DNA of 64,000 nt, taken from Medicago truncatula (lineage: Eukaryota; Streptophyta; Magnoliopsida; Fabales; Fabaceae). The position numbers were made by a program, and so were the translations under genes. The stretch lies in NCBI RefSeq assembly GCF_003473485.1, contig NC_053048.1:28206755-28270754 (forward strand), given 5' to 3'. The notes beneath the pieces are model-generated. The model was not told the origin of the DNA, did no database searches, and saw only the letters and a program-made list of their open reading frames with translations. Positions within the stretch are counted from its first letter, which is position 1. Each line of letters begins with the position of its first letter. This document shows positions 23,961-35,033 of this stretch, one piece after another.

Positions 23961-24880
23961 TATTATCCTATTGCATTGACTTTTTTTTATTGAATTGTTA
24001 TTTTTTTTTTTGGATAAATTGTCACATATTTAGGTTTTTATGATTTTTTATTTTTGATTTGATTGAATTGTTAGAGGTTGATTATAATAGAAAATGTTGA
24101 TTAGAGTAGAATTCATTGAAATGTGGTAGAAACATATTAGATATTTGAAATTGTTAGAAATTGTCAAATTATGGTAGAATATTTAGGATTAGAGTAGGTT
24201 TGATCATTGATTTTTGCATCGGTACAGGAGAGAATGACATGTTATTTTGGTCCACAAACAAAAGCAGGTTATTTTGAAAATTTTGAACGATGTTCTTTTA
24301 TGAAATTTTGATTTTGATTAAAACTAAAAAAATATAAATGTTTGTTACTTTCTGTAATGTTTTTTTATTTATTGATGTGAAATATGTTGGCGAAAATTTG
24401 TAATGTTGCACTTTTATTGAATTTCATTTTTGGTGTATTGTGAAGGTAATGTCAAATTCTTGTGTAATTTAGTTCAATTATGAAAGATTATCAGGGCCGT
24501 TCCTACAAATCTGGAGGCTCTGTTCTATAAGTAAAAAGAGATCCGTAATAAAATAAAAACGTATTTTTTTAAAGAACATTGTTCTATTTAAATTTTTTAA
24601 AAGATAAATACAAAGTATCGTATATATGCGATACACCAAAAAGTGAAAATCACTACCAGATGCATCAAGAATCTCAAATCACCCTCCCAAAAAAACATTC
24701 ACCTAATACTTAGTAATACTATTAGGCTATAATATTTTTTTTAGGCTCGTACCTTAGAAACAGTAATTTTCTCTTGTTCTTATCCCTTTCACATGTGGTC
24801 CTCCTTTTCACCTCAGAGCCGTACCCTTCACTTATTAGATAAAGGTGTGAGTGAGTGCATGGCAAAAAACTACAGCACTA
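23961..24880. other. No recognisable feature
   Basis: AT-rich intergenic sequence upstream of gene B. Only the last 90 bases before the gene resemble the leader of the other DUF247 paralogues. Confidence 0.4.
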
Positions 24881-24895
24881 TCACTGAGTCCATAA

Positions 24896-24902
24896 TATAT
24901 AA
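24896..24902 (+). promoter_or_regulatory. TATA box of DUF247 gene B
   Basis: TATATAA lies 71 bases upstream of the start codon. It sits in the same position relative to the AAGATCAATATCCCTCAACC leader as in C, D and E. The distal conserved block of the other paralogues is missing here. Confidence 0.5.
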
Positions 24903-24972
24903 TCCGCATTTTCATTCATGATTTCGTAACTTTGCAAGATCAATATCCCTCAACCATTAGTGTATTGAATGA

Positions 24973-26747
24973 ATGATGGCATCCCAAACTCTTAAAGAAA
25001 AATTTGTGGAGCTACAATCAAAGCAAACACCCCAAAATTCACGACCCAAGATACAAAGGGTGCCATATTACCGCAGAAGGATGTCAAATTTGGGGAAGCA
25101 CTACACACCCAAGTTGTTGTCAATAGGTCCTATCCATCATGACAGATCAGATCTGAAGTTAGGAGAGAAGTACAAGCTTAAGTGGGCAGCAGAATACATA
25201 GAAAACACCGCACTTAATCCAGAGGAACTACACCAAAAGATTGCTGATAACATCGATGAACTGAAGGGTCGTTTTAGCGATGATGTTTTAACTTTAACTG
25301 GAAAGTCTCTTGAAGGCTTTCATAGCCTTGAAGAAAAGTTGTCGTGGATGTTGTTCGTGGATGGATGCTCTTTGCTTTATCTCTTGGAGAAAGGGCACAT
25401 GAAGATTAAGGTTGGTCAACTGGTTCTTGTGATGATGGATGTGCTTTTGTTGGAGAATCAACTTCCTTACGAAGTACTCAAGCTATTGTGGAAAAATAAC
25501 GAGAGTGAATTGATAAAATGCATGATGAGTTTTCCCAACTATCTTCGGAACATACCAGGTGAGTCACAGTCAGATAACAACATGGAAGGAGAAGGAGAAC
25601 ATAGTGTATCAATAATAACAAATGAGTCACAGTCAGAGACACCCACTCATCTTCTAGATCTTCAGCATAAAGTCATCCTCACTACATCCAAGTCCAAGGT
25701 ACACAACAATTAACAATAAAAAGCACTAGAAAAGATTGAAATAACAATGGAAATTACAGAGAGAAAAAATTTTGATCACTAAATTTTGTCTCTAACACTT
25801 AAGGGCAGAATTTGAAACAGTGATTATCTTGTTCCATTTCTATATTTGCATTAGAATTTCAACTTTTTTTTATTAGTTTTAAGTCTATCTACTGTTATCA
25901 TAAGTATTTCAACTTTTTATTAGAAAATTTATGCATTCAATAAATTTGAAATTAATATTTATGGAATAATTTCTTAATTTTGAATCCTAAGTCCCCGGTG
26001 TCACTTGGGGATAACACCTTCTTTTTAAAATATTTTTTCTTTACAAAAGTGATTTTTATTATTGGACAAAGGAAGTATAATTTTAATTTTTTTCATTATC
26101 ATAAGTAAGATGGTCCAAGACTCCAATCCATTTCTGATTAAACATAGGGTAAGATCCTAAAATGGACCAGTCTGAAGAAGAATGAGTTCAAACCGATTAC
26201 ATACAGGGGCATAGAAGATCTAAGAGCAGTAGGAATAAGACTTAAGACAAGCGCAACAAGGAGGCCAACAGACGTAGATTTCACTGCAGGATGGTTTACT
26301 GCAAAACTGACTATTCCTGTAATCTATGTGAACAACCTTGCAGCCTCTAATTTACTCAACCTGATAGCATATGAGATGTGTCCAGATTTTGACAACGACT
26401 GTGGGATCTGTTCTTATGTAGCTTTGATGGACTCACTCATCGACCATCCGGAAGATGTGAAGGTATTGAGATCAAAAGGGATTTTGTGCACGGTTTGGAG
26501 TGATGAGGAAGTTGCCAGTCTTTTCAATATCATAGGTACTGACTTGGTAATTAACATATTCAACTATTTTGAAGTCCAAGTGAAATTAAGTGACCATTAC
26601 TTTAATAAATACAAGAGTTGGATAGCGCTGGGTTTTCGCACTTACTTCAACAATCCTTGGACCGTTATTGCCTTCCTTGCTGCATTTACTGCCCTTGCTC
26701 TTACTTTCATTCAGACATGGTTTACGGTTCACCCGGCTAGCAAATAA
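24973..26747 (+). CDS. DUF247 (UPF0481) family protein B
   Basis: Proposed CDS join(24973..25698, 26148..26747), 441 residues. Exon 1 ends AAG with donor GTACAC; exon 2 follows an ACATAG acceptor; the intron is phase 0, as in all copies here. Family blocks seen: HYTPKLLSIGPIHHD (about 45-59), LEEKLSWMLFVDGCSLL, LVLVMMDVLLLENQLPYEVLKLL, HLLDLQ, FLNLIAYE-like LLNLIAYEMCPDF, and a single C-terminal hydrophobic segment (IAFLAAFTALALTFIQTWF) just before the end. DUF247 proteins are plant-specific and mostly uncharacterised; in grasses, members at the S and Z loci act in self-incompatibility. Expected topology is a cytosolic or extracellular body anchored by the C-terminal helix. The second of two adjacent ATGs could also be used. 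B is the most isolated copy, with a shorter linker between the QLPYEVL and HLLDL blocks and a divergent upstream region. Its role here is unknown. Confidence 0.82.
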
Positions 26748-26759
26748 TGGTGGTTCGTT

Positions 26760-27482
26760 ATGACAATGTTGTTTTCGTTATGGCACTCATCACTTCTCTG
26801 GATTCTTAATAGGTTGAATTTTTAATAAATAAATTTTAGGTTAAGTTTTCATCGACGTCTTGACTATGAGTATGTATTTCAAAGATAAAGAGTGCCTTTC
26901 TCTTTGTGTTGTGTGTTTGAATTAAAACAAGAATAAATTAATATTCTCATTGATGATCTACGTGTTACTCTATTGGTGCGATTATGTTTATCTTATTTAG
27001 ACCAGAGAAAAACGTCTTTCCGCTCTTTTTATTGCGCTAACGTTTGAAAATTATGAACGGTGTTTTTTTATAAAATTTTAATTTTGATTAAAAGTAAAAA
27101 TATAAATATTTTTTGTTTTCAAATTATAACAAATCAAACTAACCATGATTGTCTATTTCAATGAAACCAACAATATAACAAAAAAAATCTAATCTAAATT
27201 CTTATTTTTATAATGACACCAACAACAATCTTTATTATAAAAAAAAGTTGTTGTTTAAGGGTATAATTGGGATAATGAAAAAGTAAGTATAGATACAATC
27301 ATATAGTTTGTTATACTTTTTAAATGATAAAGCAAAAAAAAACTAGGCATTTGTGTTTGTTACACTTTTATTTTAATATTTAAATTTATTCTTATCTATT
27401 TGTTACATGTGTTATTTGTATTAAAAATCAAGTAAATTATTTTAAAGAGAAAAAATCATCCCAAAAGAGCTGAAATAGATAG
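26760..27482. other. 3' flank of gene B
   Basis: The first 180 bases match the shared DUF247 3' flank (GTTATGGCACTCATCACTTC, GATAAAGAGTGCC as a likely weak polyadenylation signal near 26885). The rest is AT-rich and unassigned. Confidence 0.4.
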
Positions 27483-27491
27483 TTTTCTTTA

Positions 27492-27907
27492 GGTTTAAAT
27501 ATGTCTTTAGTCCTTGCACTTTCATCAGATTTTGGCATTGGTCCCTACACTTTTTTTTGTTTGGAATTGGTCCCTGCACTTTGTAAAAATATTGGTATTG
27601 GTCCCTCTGTTAACTTTCTGTTAATAAAAAAACACAAAACTATTGGTATTGGTCCTTGCACTTTGTAAAAATATTGGTATTGGTCCCTGCACTTTGTAAA
27701 AATATTGATATTGGTGCCACGTGGCGTGAAATGATTGGGCCACGTGGCAGTCCGTTGGTTTTGTTTTTTTTTTTTTTAACAGAAAGTTAACAGAGGGACC
27801 AATACCAATATTTTTACAAAGTGCAGGGACCAATGCCAAACAAAAAAAGTGCAGGGACCAATGCCAAAATCTGATGAAAGTACAGGGACCAATGACACAT
27901 TTAAACA
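27492..27907. mobile_element. Mutator-like MITE with perfect 9-bp target duplication
   Basis: A 416-bp element with inverted ends of about 130 bp rich in GGTCCCTGCACTTTG words. It is flanked by TTTTCTTTA at 27483-27491 and 27908-27916. The 9-bp duplication identifies the Mutator superfamily. It lies in the 3' flank of gene B, whose sequence resumes at 27917. The loop contains a further short tandem duplication of the same words. Confidence 0.85.
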
Positions 27908-28094
27908 TTTTCTTTATATAGTATAATATAGAAGATGAGTTATTTAATATTGTGCTCATAGACATCACAATAAGTGAATAGACCAAATGAGTTAATAAGA
28001 CAAGTATCTATATTATAGGGTATTCATAGACATGACAACACACCAAGTATTTCAATCTAATCACTAGCTATGAAAATGACAGACACTAGGGGGG

Positions 28095-28345
28095 TGTTTA
28101 AATCACCGCATACGATAGTTAAAAACAACATTAGGGTAATTTTCTTTCAACCACCCTATCGATTGAAGCTTAATTTTATCTAAAAGATGTCAAAAAGGAT
28201 CCCCTTTTTTGTTGACAAACGCTAGCATTTATTTCTTGCTAAATAGTCCAAACACAAGAGAGTCAAATCAAATGAAAAGCATGACAAATGCTTTTTGAGA
28301 AGCCACCTAGTGTCAAAATTGAAGTAAGCGGCTTAGGAATTTGAC
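28095..28345 (-). mobile_element. LINE 3' fragment (L1 type)
   Basis: Aligns with 37550-37775 (AATAGTCCAAACACAAGAG, AAGCATGACAAATG, TCAAAATTGAAGTAAG), which is the 3' end of the LINE at 37545-39715. Only the terminal 250 bp are present, as expected for a 5'-truncated insertion. It abuts gypsy sequence at about 28350. Confidence 0.7.
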
Positions 28346-28349
28346 GAGG

Positions 28350-30053
28350 CATGTATTACTTTGTTTTATCCATAAATGGTTCCTTTGTGACTAAAATTTC
28401 AAGCGGCTTAAAGTCCTCATTTCCTTCATTGAATTCATCGAGTGGTAGAGGTGCAAACTTGATTTTAATCACATCCTTCACGAAAGGGTAGATGTTGGCA
28501 TAACCATCGTATAATGCACGACAATCATATTGACAAGGCCTCCCAAGATAAATGTGGCAAATATCCTTAAAAATAGCATTGCACCATACATTTTCTTTAC
28601 AATTATTGCCAATAGAAATGAAACAATAGAGTGTTGAGATAATTTTACCTAATTATCCTTGTTGAGCCATTGCAGCTTGTATGGATCTTGGTGATTAATC
28701 GGTTTGGACTATAAATAGTATGCTATATAGTTTGATGCAACATTTTCACATCTTTTGTTATTGACAATGACATTACAAACCATGTCTTGTGAGGTGCAAT
28801 GAGCGTGGAAGAAATTGTGTCCTAGCCATAATTTATTTTTGGTTGTTTTTGTTTGCAAGATTCTTTTAACCTCCAAAGATTCTCCATATTCAGCAGGAAG
28901 ATATTCTTCGTCATATATTGGTTCGTCATTCTCCTCTTTTTCAAACACTTCATGAATGTCATCAGGACCATATTCATCATCATATATTATTTCTCTGTTT
29001 CCCTCTTCTTTAAACACTTCACGAAATTCAACATCAACATATTATTCATCATAAATTGGTTCTCTCATCGTCTCTTCTTCAAATGGTTAAGGAATGTCTT
29101 TCGTTTCTTCTTCAGAAATTTCATATATCTCCCCATTAAAGATGGTGATGGCTTTATGATTTGGACAATCTAAGGCTATGCGGCCATACCCTTGACACCA
29201 GAAACATTTGGGTGTCTTGATATTTCTCTCTATGATTGTATTATGTTGGGGTTTGAATGAGAAAATAGGTTGGTGGGTTGGTGGATTGTGAGAATCTATA
29301 TGATTTCATGTGGAGGAAAAAGTTTGGTTTGAAGCGTTTTTGAACAATTGTAAGTGAGTAAAGTTTTCATCATAATAATGAGGAGGTGAATACTTACGGA
29401 TTAGTTTCTCACGCATTTTATCTCACATCTTGATCTTACTTTTCCCATCACACTTAAGGTTCCTTTTCCGATTTTCCCACCAAATTAAAGCATGTTTCTT
29501 TAGCTTAAATACAACAATCTTTACCTTGTGTTCCTATGGTATCTCCTTGTACTCAAATACACTTTCAATAGTCGAGAGCCAATCAACAAACTCATCTGGT
29601 TGTAGCTTCCCATCAAAAGCTTGAATGTCTATTTTGATATCATTCATTCGAATCAGACATCGATGTGAGCGACTGCTTCTAGACGATGAAGAGTCACTAC
29701 CGGAACCATCATACTCTTCTTCGTCATGCTTCCAAAATAATGGTTGTTGGGCGTTGACAGTCTTCTGCTGTAGTTGAACTTGTCGACTAATTTCTTCCAT
29801 CTCAATTTCTTGCAAAGATATTTCGTTTTGTTTTCTATGTGGCATTTTGACAATGGCGGTCGATGATCTTTATTTTGGTGAAGATCGTGGTGGTGCGTGG
29901 TTGTCTTGTTGGCAGTGTTAGTTTCGCGAACAAATGGCTACAAAGTGAAGTTTTGAGAAAGCAACTCCTTGCTCGCTTGAAAACTCACTTTCCGTTTATT
30001 TCTTCTCTCAAACTCAACTCCAAGGTATCGTAACTTGCTCTGACGTCAAATTT
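28350..30053 (-). pseudogene. Ty3/gypsy gag-protease remnant
   Basis: Reading leftward from 29845, the first 104 codons (MPHRKQNEISLQ) contain the gag segment DGKLQPDEFVDWLSTIESVFEYKE. Further on is a degenerate zinc knuckle CFWCQGYGRIALDC near 29165-29210 (the histidine is replaced by R), then an acidic linker and a retropepsin-like stretch (about 28550-28770; DMVCNVIV, CENVASNY, PYKLQWLN, LGGLVN-like) in which the catalytic D-S/T-G is lost. Several stops and shifts interrupt the frame. Pol beyond protease is absent; the fragment ends against a LINE 3' end at about 28345. It is unrelated in sequence to the gypsy element at 15731-19629. Confidence 0.8.
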
Positions 30054-30416
30054 TGCTCAGGGATGAAAGGAAAGGTAGAGAAAATAGAGAAACTCTTTAA
30101 TATTCTCAAAGAAAGTTGTTATTATTTGAATGTTTCAATGCTTGAATGCTTGAATATGCCAAACACAGGGTGATGAGCCTTATTTATACTACTCTAGTAA
30201 GGCTTCAGATAGAAAGGTCTAGAAACATTTAGTGATACTACTTAATTACAAGAACTATCTAGAGATACTAATATCTAGTTCATGTAGCTAGAAAGTTCTA
30301 AGGATATTAAGATGCTCCTAGTTATTATGACTTTATTTAGTAGTATTCTTGAAAGTTCTAAAATATTCTCCACATCTTGAAAGTTCCATAATGTTCTATA
30401 TCATTCTCTATCAACA
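30054..30416 (-). mobile_element. LTR of the gypsy remnant (about 363 bp)
   Basis: On the minus strand it starts TGTTGATAGAG at 30416 and ends CCCTGAGCA at 30054. It is followed by AAATTTGACGTCAGAGC, a PBS-like site of the TTTGG(T/C)(A/G)TCAGAGC type. The boundaries are inferred from TG…CA ends and the PBS; no second LTR is available to confirm them. Confidence 0.6.
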
Positions 30417-30464
30417 ATTTTAATCTAACAGCTCTCATCAATTCATTAAGTGGTCTGAACATAA

Positions 30465-32095
30465 TAAGATATTTTGCATAAAATAAGTTGTTTTGAATAA
30501 GTTATTTTTTAAAAAGAGATCGTAATAAGCTGTTTTTCACAAGATAAGTTTGTTGGAACAAAATATTTTTTACAATGAACCTTAATGAGTTTTGATGATA
30601 ACAAGGTATTAAAAATTGTCAATTGGTTATTACTAATAATTGTTCAAGTATACAGGACCAAATGCTAGTCAAGTAATTTCAATAGGTCTTGGAAGAACAA
30701 TGGAAAGCAAAGGAATTCATAGCATCTGAAGAAAACTGCGTCTGAAGCTTGAAGTGCTCCTGAAGCTGAAGTGCATCTGAAGTGATGACGTCATCAGAAG
30801 CAGAAGCTCATCAGAAGCAAGGTTTTCATCAGAAGCGATATCATCACCAGAAGCTACATTTTATACGTAAATTCAAACTGGAGATCCAAAGTAGCTGTTT
30901 CTCATTTCAACATTATCTAAGAAGAACGAAGAATTGAAAGGGAGGTATCAACGGTCATTTGGATAGCACTGAGTATTTGTCCTTCGTTAACAGAGTTGAC
31001 AAAGTACAAGTGTACAACCACTACCTCCACTACTCTGTTTTGTCCACGCTACAAGACAAGACAACAACTATGCCTGCAGAATTTGTGCCTTCAAGATGGG
31101 AATGAATTTGAAGCTAATTCTTCAAAGGACTACACCCAAATCAGGCAAAGGATTACTGGTGAATGATCAAAGGATTCCAAACGACTCTTTAGACGTGCAA
31201 ATCATCTCAACGTCTCTTTCACACCTCTATATAAAGGAGTAAAGACTTGAAGATTGTAGATAGAGATATACAAGTTAAAAAGCGCCAAAACTCTGTCAAT
31301 TTGATTCTACAAAGCACACTGAATTTCTGCACTGATTTGATATATCTTAGAAATTCAAAAGTCTAGAGTCTTTAACGTATTGTATTGTGAACACCACTGA
31401 TTGTATATCAAGTGTTCAAGTCAAACTTATTTCATTGTATTTTTGTTTGATCAGAAGCCTCTTGCCTGCGTGCTTGAGCATTAGAAGACTCTTGCTTAGT
31501 GCTTGAGCATTGGAAGACTCTTGCGTGTGTGCTTGAGCATTTTTGAGAAGTCTCATACTTAGAGAGTATTGAGCATTTGTAATCTTTGTGATTATAGTGA
31601 AATCTCCTTGGAAGTGCAAGGGGGACTGGACTACTTCCGATTTGTGGAAGGAACCAGGATAACTGCTTGTATCTTGCTTTTCTTTTCTCTGCTTTGATCT
31701 TTTCCGCTGCATACCTGATTCTGATTATTTCATCAGAAGCATTCTCAAACTGCTTCTGAAGTTTTATCAGAAGAAGTATTTTTAGAGAGAAAAAGAAAAC
31801 ACAATTCAACCCCCCCTTCTTGTGTTTTTCTTACCTTCAAAGTTGTTTTGAGAAAGCTGTTTTTTAAAAAGAGATCGTAATAAGTTGTTTTTGATAAGAT
31901 AAACTGTTTTTTAAAAAGAGAACGTAATAAACTTTTTGCATAAAATAAGTTGTTTTGAATAAGTTATTTTTTTATAAAAATATCGTATAAGTTGTTTTTC
32001 ATAAGATAAATTGTTTTGAATAAGCTGTTTTTTAAAAGAGATTGTAATAAGTTGTTTTTGCATAAATAAGTTGTTTTGAAGAAATAAACTATTCA
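30465..32095 (+). repeat. AT-rich minisatellite split by a solo LTR
   Basis: Irregular units of roughly 70-80 bp built on AATAAGTTGTTTTGAATAAG and TTTTTTAAAAAGAGATCG(TAATAAG). One part lies at 30465-30550 and four or more units at 31840-32095. The break between them is exactly the SIRE-like LTR insertion. Confidence 0.7.
30551..31839 (+). mobile_element. Ty1/copia SIRE-like solo LTR with 5-bp target duplication
   Basis: A 1289-bp LTR starts TGTTGGAACAAAATATT and ends TTCTTACCTTCA. It is flanked by AAGTT at 30546-30550 and 31840-31844. The sequence has the features of legume SIRE/Maximus LTRs: an early TTTTGATGATAACAAGG, many CATCAGAAGC words and a terminal AATTCAACCCCCCCTTCTTG. The family is assigned from recall of these features (established knowledge of the lineage, not checked by search). 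There is no internal domain, so it is a solo LTR. Confidence 0.85.
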
Positions 32096-32099
32096 GCTT

Positions 32100-32465
32100 T
32101 TAATTTTTTAATTTGTTCTTTTTTTTAGTAAAAGTGTTTTGTTCGTTGGATAAAAAATAACCAATAAAAAATGATTCATTGAATCTTTTAAATAAGTTGG
32201 ATGTATTATTGGAGTCATCAATATTTTTTAATGGATTAATTGAATCCAATCCGTTAAAAATAAATTGTTTGACGGATGGATCATATAGATTCTGTAATAG
32301 ATAGATCAGATGGATATGTATTTGATGGATTCAATTGACACCTCTAAGTGCTCACATGTTTGATCGAATAATTGATTATTTTTTCTCTTGTTAATTATTT
32401 CCGAAAATTCTCTTATTAATGTCTTAATATTATGGCTCCTTTGCACATGTTTCATAACCCTTATT
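32100..32465. other. No recognisable feature
   Basis: AT-rich spacer between the minisatellite and the gene C upstream block. Short degenerate repeats of GGAT(C/T)(A/C)ATTGA occur near 32230-32340. Confidence 0.35.
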
Positions 32466-32467
32466 TG

Positions 32468-32867
32468 TGTGTTATATATTAAAATGTGATACTTAGCCTG
32501 TGGAAAAACATGAATTAGGTATCTAATCCTAAGAAATTAAAAGCCAAGCAAGGAATGAATAAAAGGAGAAGCCGCATGGAAACAGAGGAAGAGACATACA
32601 GTTAAATTAAAGAACAGTAAAAGAAAATATCCTTTTTCTGTGAATTTTACTTTTCTTGTCCAATGAGTAAAGTGATGGACATTATATGGTAGTGAAGATT
32701 GGGGATAAAACTCGATTAAAGTGAAGGTGTAATAATTTTTTTAAGCAAGCATATTTACTTATCTTGTTCATTAGGTAAAGTATTTTCTATATATAATACG
32801 CATTTTGATTTGTATTTTCATCAAGTTTGAAAGATCAATATCCCTCAACCATTATCATATTGAATGA
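32468..32867 (+). promoter_or_regulatory. Conserved upstream block and TATA box of gene C
   Basis: Nearly collinear with the blocks upstream of A and D: GTGGAAAAACATGAATTAGG, GAGAAGCCGCATGG, GAACAGTAAAAG, GAATTTTACTTTTCTTGTCC, AAGCAAGCATATTTACTTATC. A TATATATAA box at 32788-32796 precedes the ATG by 72 bases. Confidence 0.55.
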
Positions 32868-34701
32868 ATGATGGCATCCGAAACTATTAAAGAAAAATTT
32901 GTGGAACTACAAAAATCAAAGCAAATACCCCAAAATTCAAGACCGAAGATACAAAGGGTGCTAAAGTCTCTCAGAAATAGAAAAAACTTTGAGAAGCATT
33001 ACTCACCCAAGTGTGTGTCAATAGGTCCTATTCATCATCATAACACAAATCTGATATTAGCAGAGAAGTACAAACTTATGTGGGCAGCAAAATACATAGA
33101 AAATAACGGATACATTCCAGAGGATCTACACAAAAAGATTGCTGATAACATTGATGAACTGAAGGGTCATTTTGACGATGATGTTTTAACTTCAACCAGA
33201 TGGTCTCTTGCAGGCTTTCGTAGCCTTGAAGAAAAGTTGTCGTGGATGTTGTTCGTGGATGGATGTTCTTTGCTGTATATCTTGGAGAAAGCGAATCTTA
33301 ATGAACCATGGCACATGAATATTAAGGTTGATCAACTGGTTCTTGTGATGATGGATGTGCTTTTGTTGGAGAATCAACTTCCTTATCAAGTACTCAAGCT
33401 ATTGTGGAAGATGAAGACGAGAGTGGCTTGATAGAAAGCATGATGAATTTCCTCGACTGTCATCATTGGGCCACACCAGATGAGTCACAGTCAGGGAAGA
33501 AGAAGGACATGGTTCCAAAAAGAAAAGGAGAAGGAGTCACAGTCAGAGACACCCTTTCATCTTCTTGATCTTCAGCGTAATACCATCCTCATTACATCTA
33601 CAACCAAGGTACAACAAAAATATTAGAGAAAAAAATTAAAATTTGTCACTAAATTATTTGTCTATAAAACTTAATGCAAAATTAATAAAATATTTTTCCT
33701 TTTTTCCGTTTCTAAATTTCATCACTATTTCAACTTTTTTTGTATTAGTTAAAGTTTAACTATCATTAATTTTCAACTTTTTGAGAAATAAACTGACATA
33801 ATTTCTATTTTTGGTATATTATGAACATGTGCCCTTAGTGCACATGTTAGTATTTTCCATATTTTAATTACAAAGTGGAGATAGTGATTAGAGAGGGGTG
33901 TGCATAATAGTGATTAGAGGGTTAAACTAAACTAAAATAATTAATACTAAGTATAAAGGATAAAATAACAATTGTTTTAAAATGTTTTTCTTTGCAAAAT
34001 ATGATATTTTATTACTGCAAGAGGAATGAAATTTTGAAATTTTAATGTTATGATCCAATCCATTTCTGTTTGAAACATAGATTAGAAACAATGAAGCTAA
34101 CAAAGAGAATTTGAGTAAGAAGAGTCGAGATGAAAAGGTCAAGATGATGACATACCGGAACATACAAGATCTAAGAGATGTAGGAATAAATTTTAAGTCA
34201 AGCAAGACGAGAAGGCCAAGAGACATAGATTTCTCTGAAGGATTGTTCACTGCAGAACTGACTCTTCCTGAGATTGTTGTGGACGACTCATCAGCCACTA
34301 CATTCCTCAACCTGATAGCATATGAGATGTGTCCAGATTTTCATAACGACTACGGGATTTGTTCTTTTGCAGCGTTCATGGACTCGCTTATCGACAATCC
34401 TGAAGATGTGAAGTTACTGAGATCAAAAGAGATTTTGCTCAATTCCCTTGGGAGTGATGAGGAAGTTGCTGAACTTTTCAATATCATAAGTACTGACTTG
34501 GTACCTAATGCAGACACATATTTAGAGGTTAGAGCCAAAATACATGATCATTACCGTAATAGATGCAATACATGGATAGCGCAGGGTTTTCGCACTTACT
34601 TCAGCAGTCCTTGGGCCATTATTGCATTCATTGCTGCTCTCATCGCGCTTGTTCTTACTTTCATTCAGACATGGTTTACGGTTAACCCGCCAAGCAAATA
34701 A
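32868..34701 (+). pseudogene. DUF247 (UPF0481) pseudogene C, two frame-breaking indels
   Basis: Gene structure 32868..33608 and 34081..34701, with the same donor (AAG/GTACAA) and acceptor (ACATAG) as D. Exon 1 is open for 187 codons with the HYSPKCVSIGPIHH, LEEKLSWMLFVDGCSLLYILE and LLLENQLPYQVLKLLWK blocks. A 1-bp loss near 33408 relative to D then leads to TGA at 33429-33431. A second lesion, a 26-bp deletion near 33535, removes codons present in D. Together the two (27 bp) would restore the original frame for HLLDL and exon 2, but translation cannot reach that point. Exon 2 is fully open, including the C-terminal membrane segment and NPPSK end. If the 1-bp loss were a sequencing error, the 26-bp deletion would still break the frame. 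An AATAAA lies at 34837. Very similar to D, including the intron. Confidence 0.85.
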
Positions 34702-35024
34702 AGGTGGTTCGTTGTGATAATGTTGTTTTCGTTATGACACTCATCACTTGTCTGTGGATTTTTAATACGTTGAGTTTTTTTAATGAATAAATTTTCTGTG
34801 AAATTTTCGTGTACGTCTTAACTTGAGTATTTCAAAAATAAAGAGTGCTTTTATATTTCTGCTAGGTGTTTGAATTGAAACATGAATAAATTAATACTCT
34901 AATAGATGATCTATGTGTTTCTATATTGTTGAGATTATGTGGATTTTATTTAGATGAGTTATTTAATATTGTGTTCATCGATATTGCAATAAGTGAATAG
35001 ATCAAATGAGTTGATAAGACTAGT
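34702..35024. other. 3' flank of gene C
   Basis: Shared DUF247 3' flank: TTGAATTGAAACATGAATAA, ATAGATGATCTATGTG and GAGTTATTTAATATTGTGTTC, all also found after B and F. The flank continues at 35849 beyond the Mutator-like insertion. Confidence 0.55.
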
Positions 35025-35033
35025 ATATATTAT

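Noticed and set aside
29534..29845. Host gene with Ser-rich N-terminus
   Set aside because: The segment FDGKLQPDEFVDWLSTIE is gypsy gag, and the adjoining LTR, PBS, knuckle and protease remnants settle it as a retroelement.
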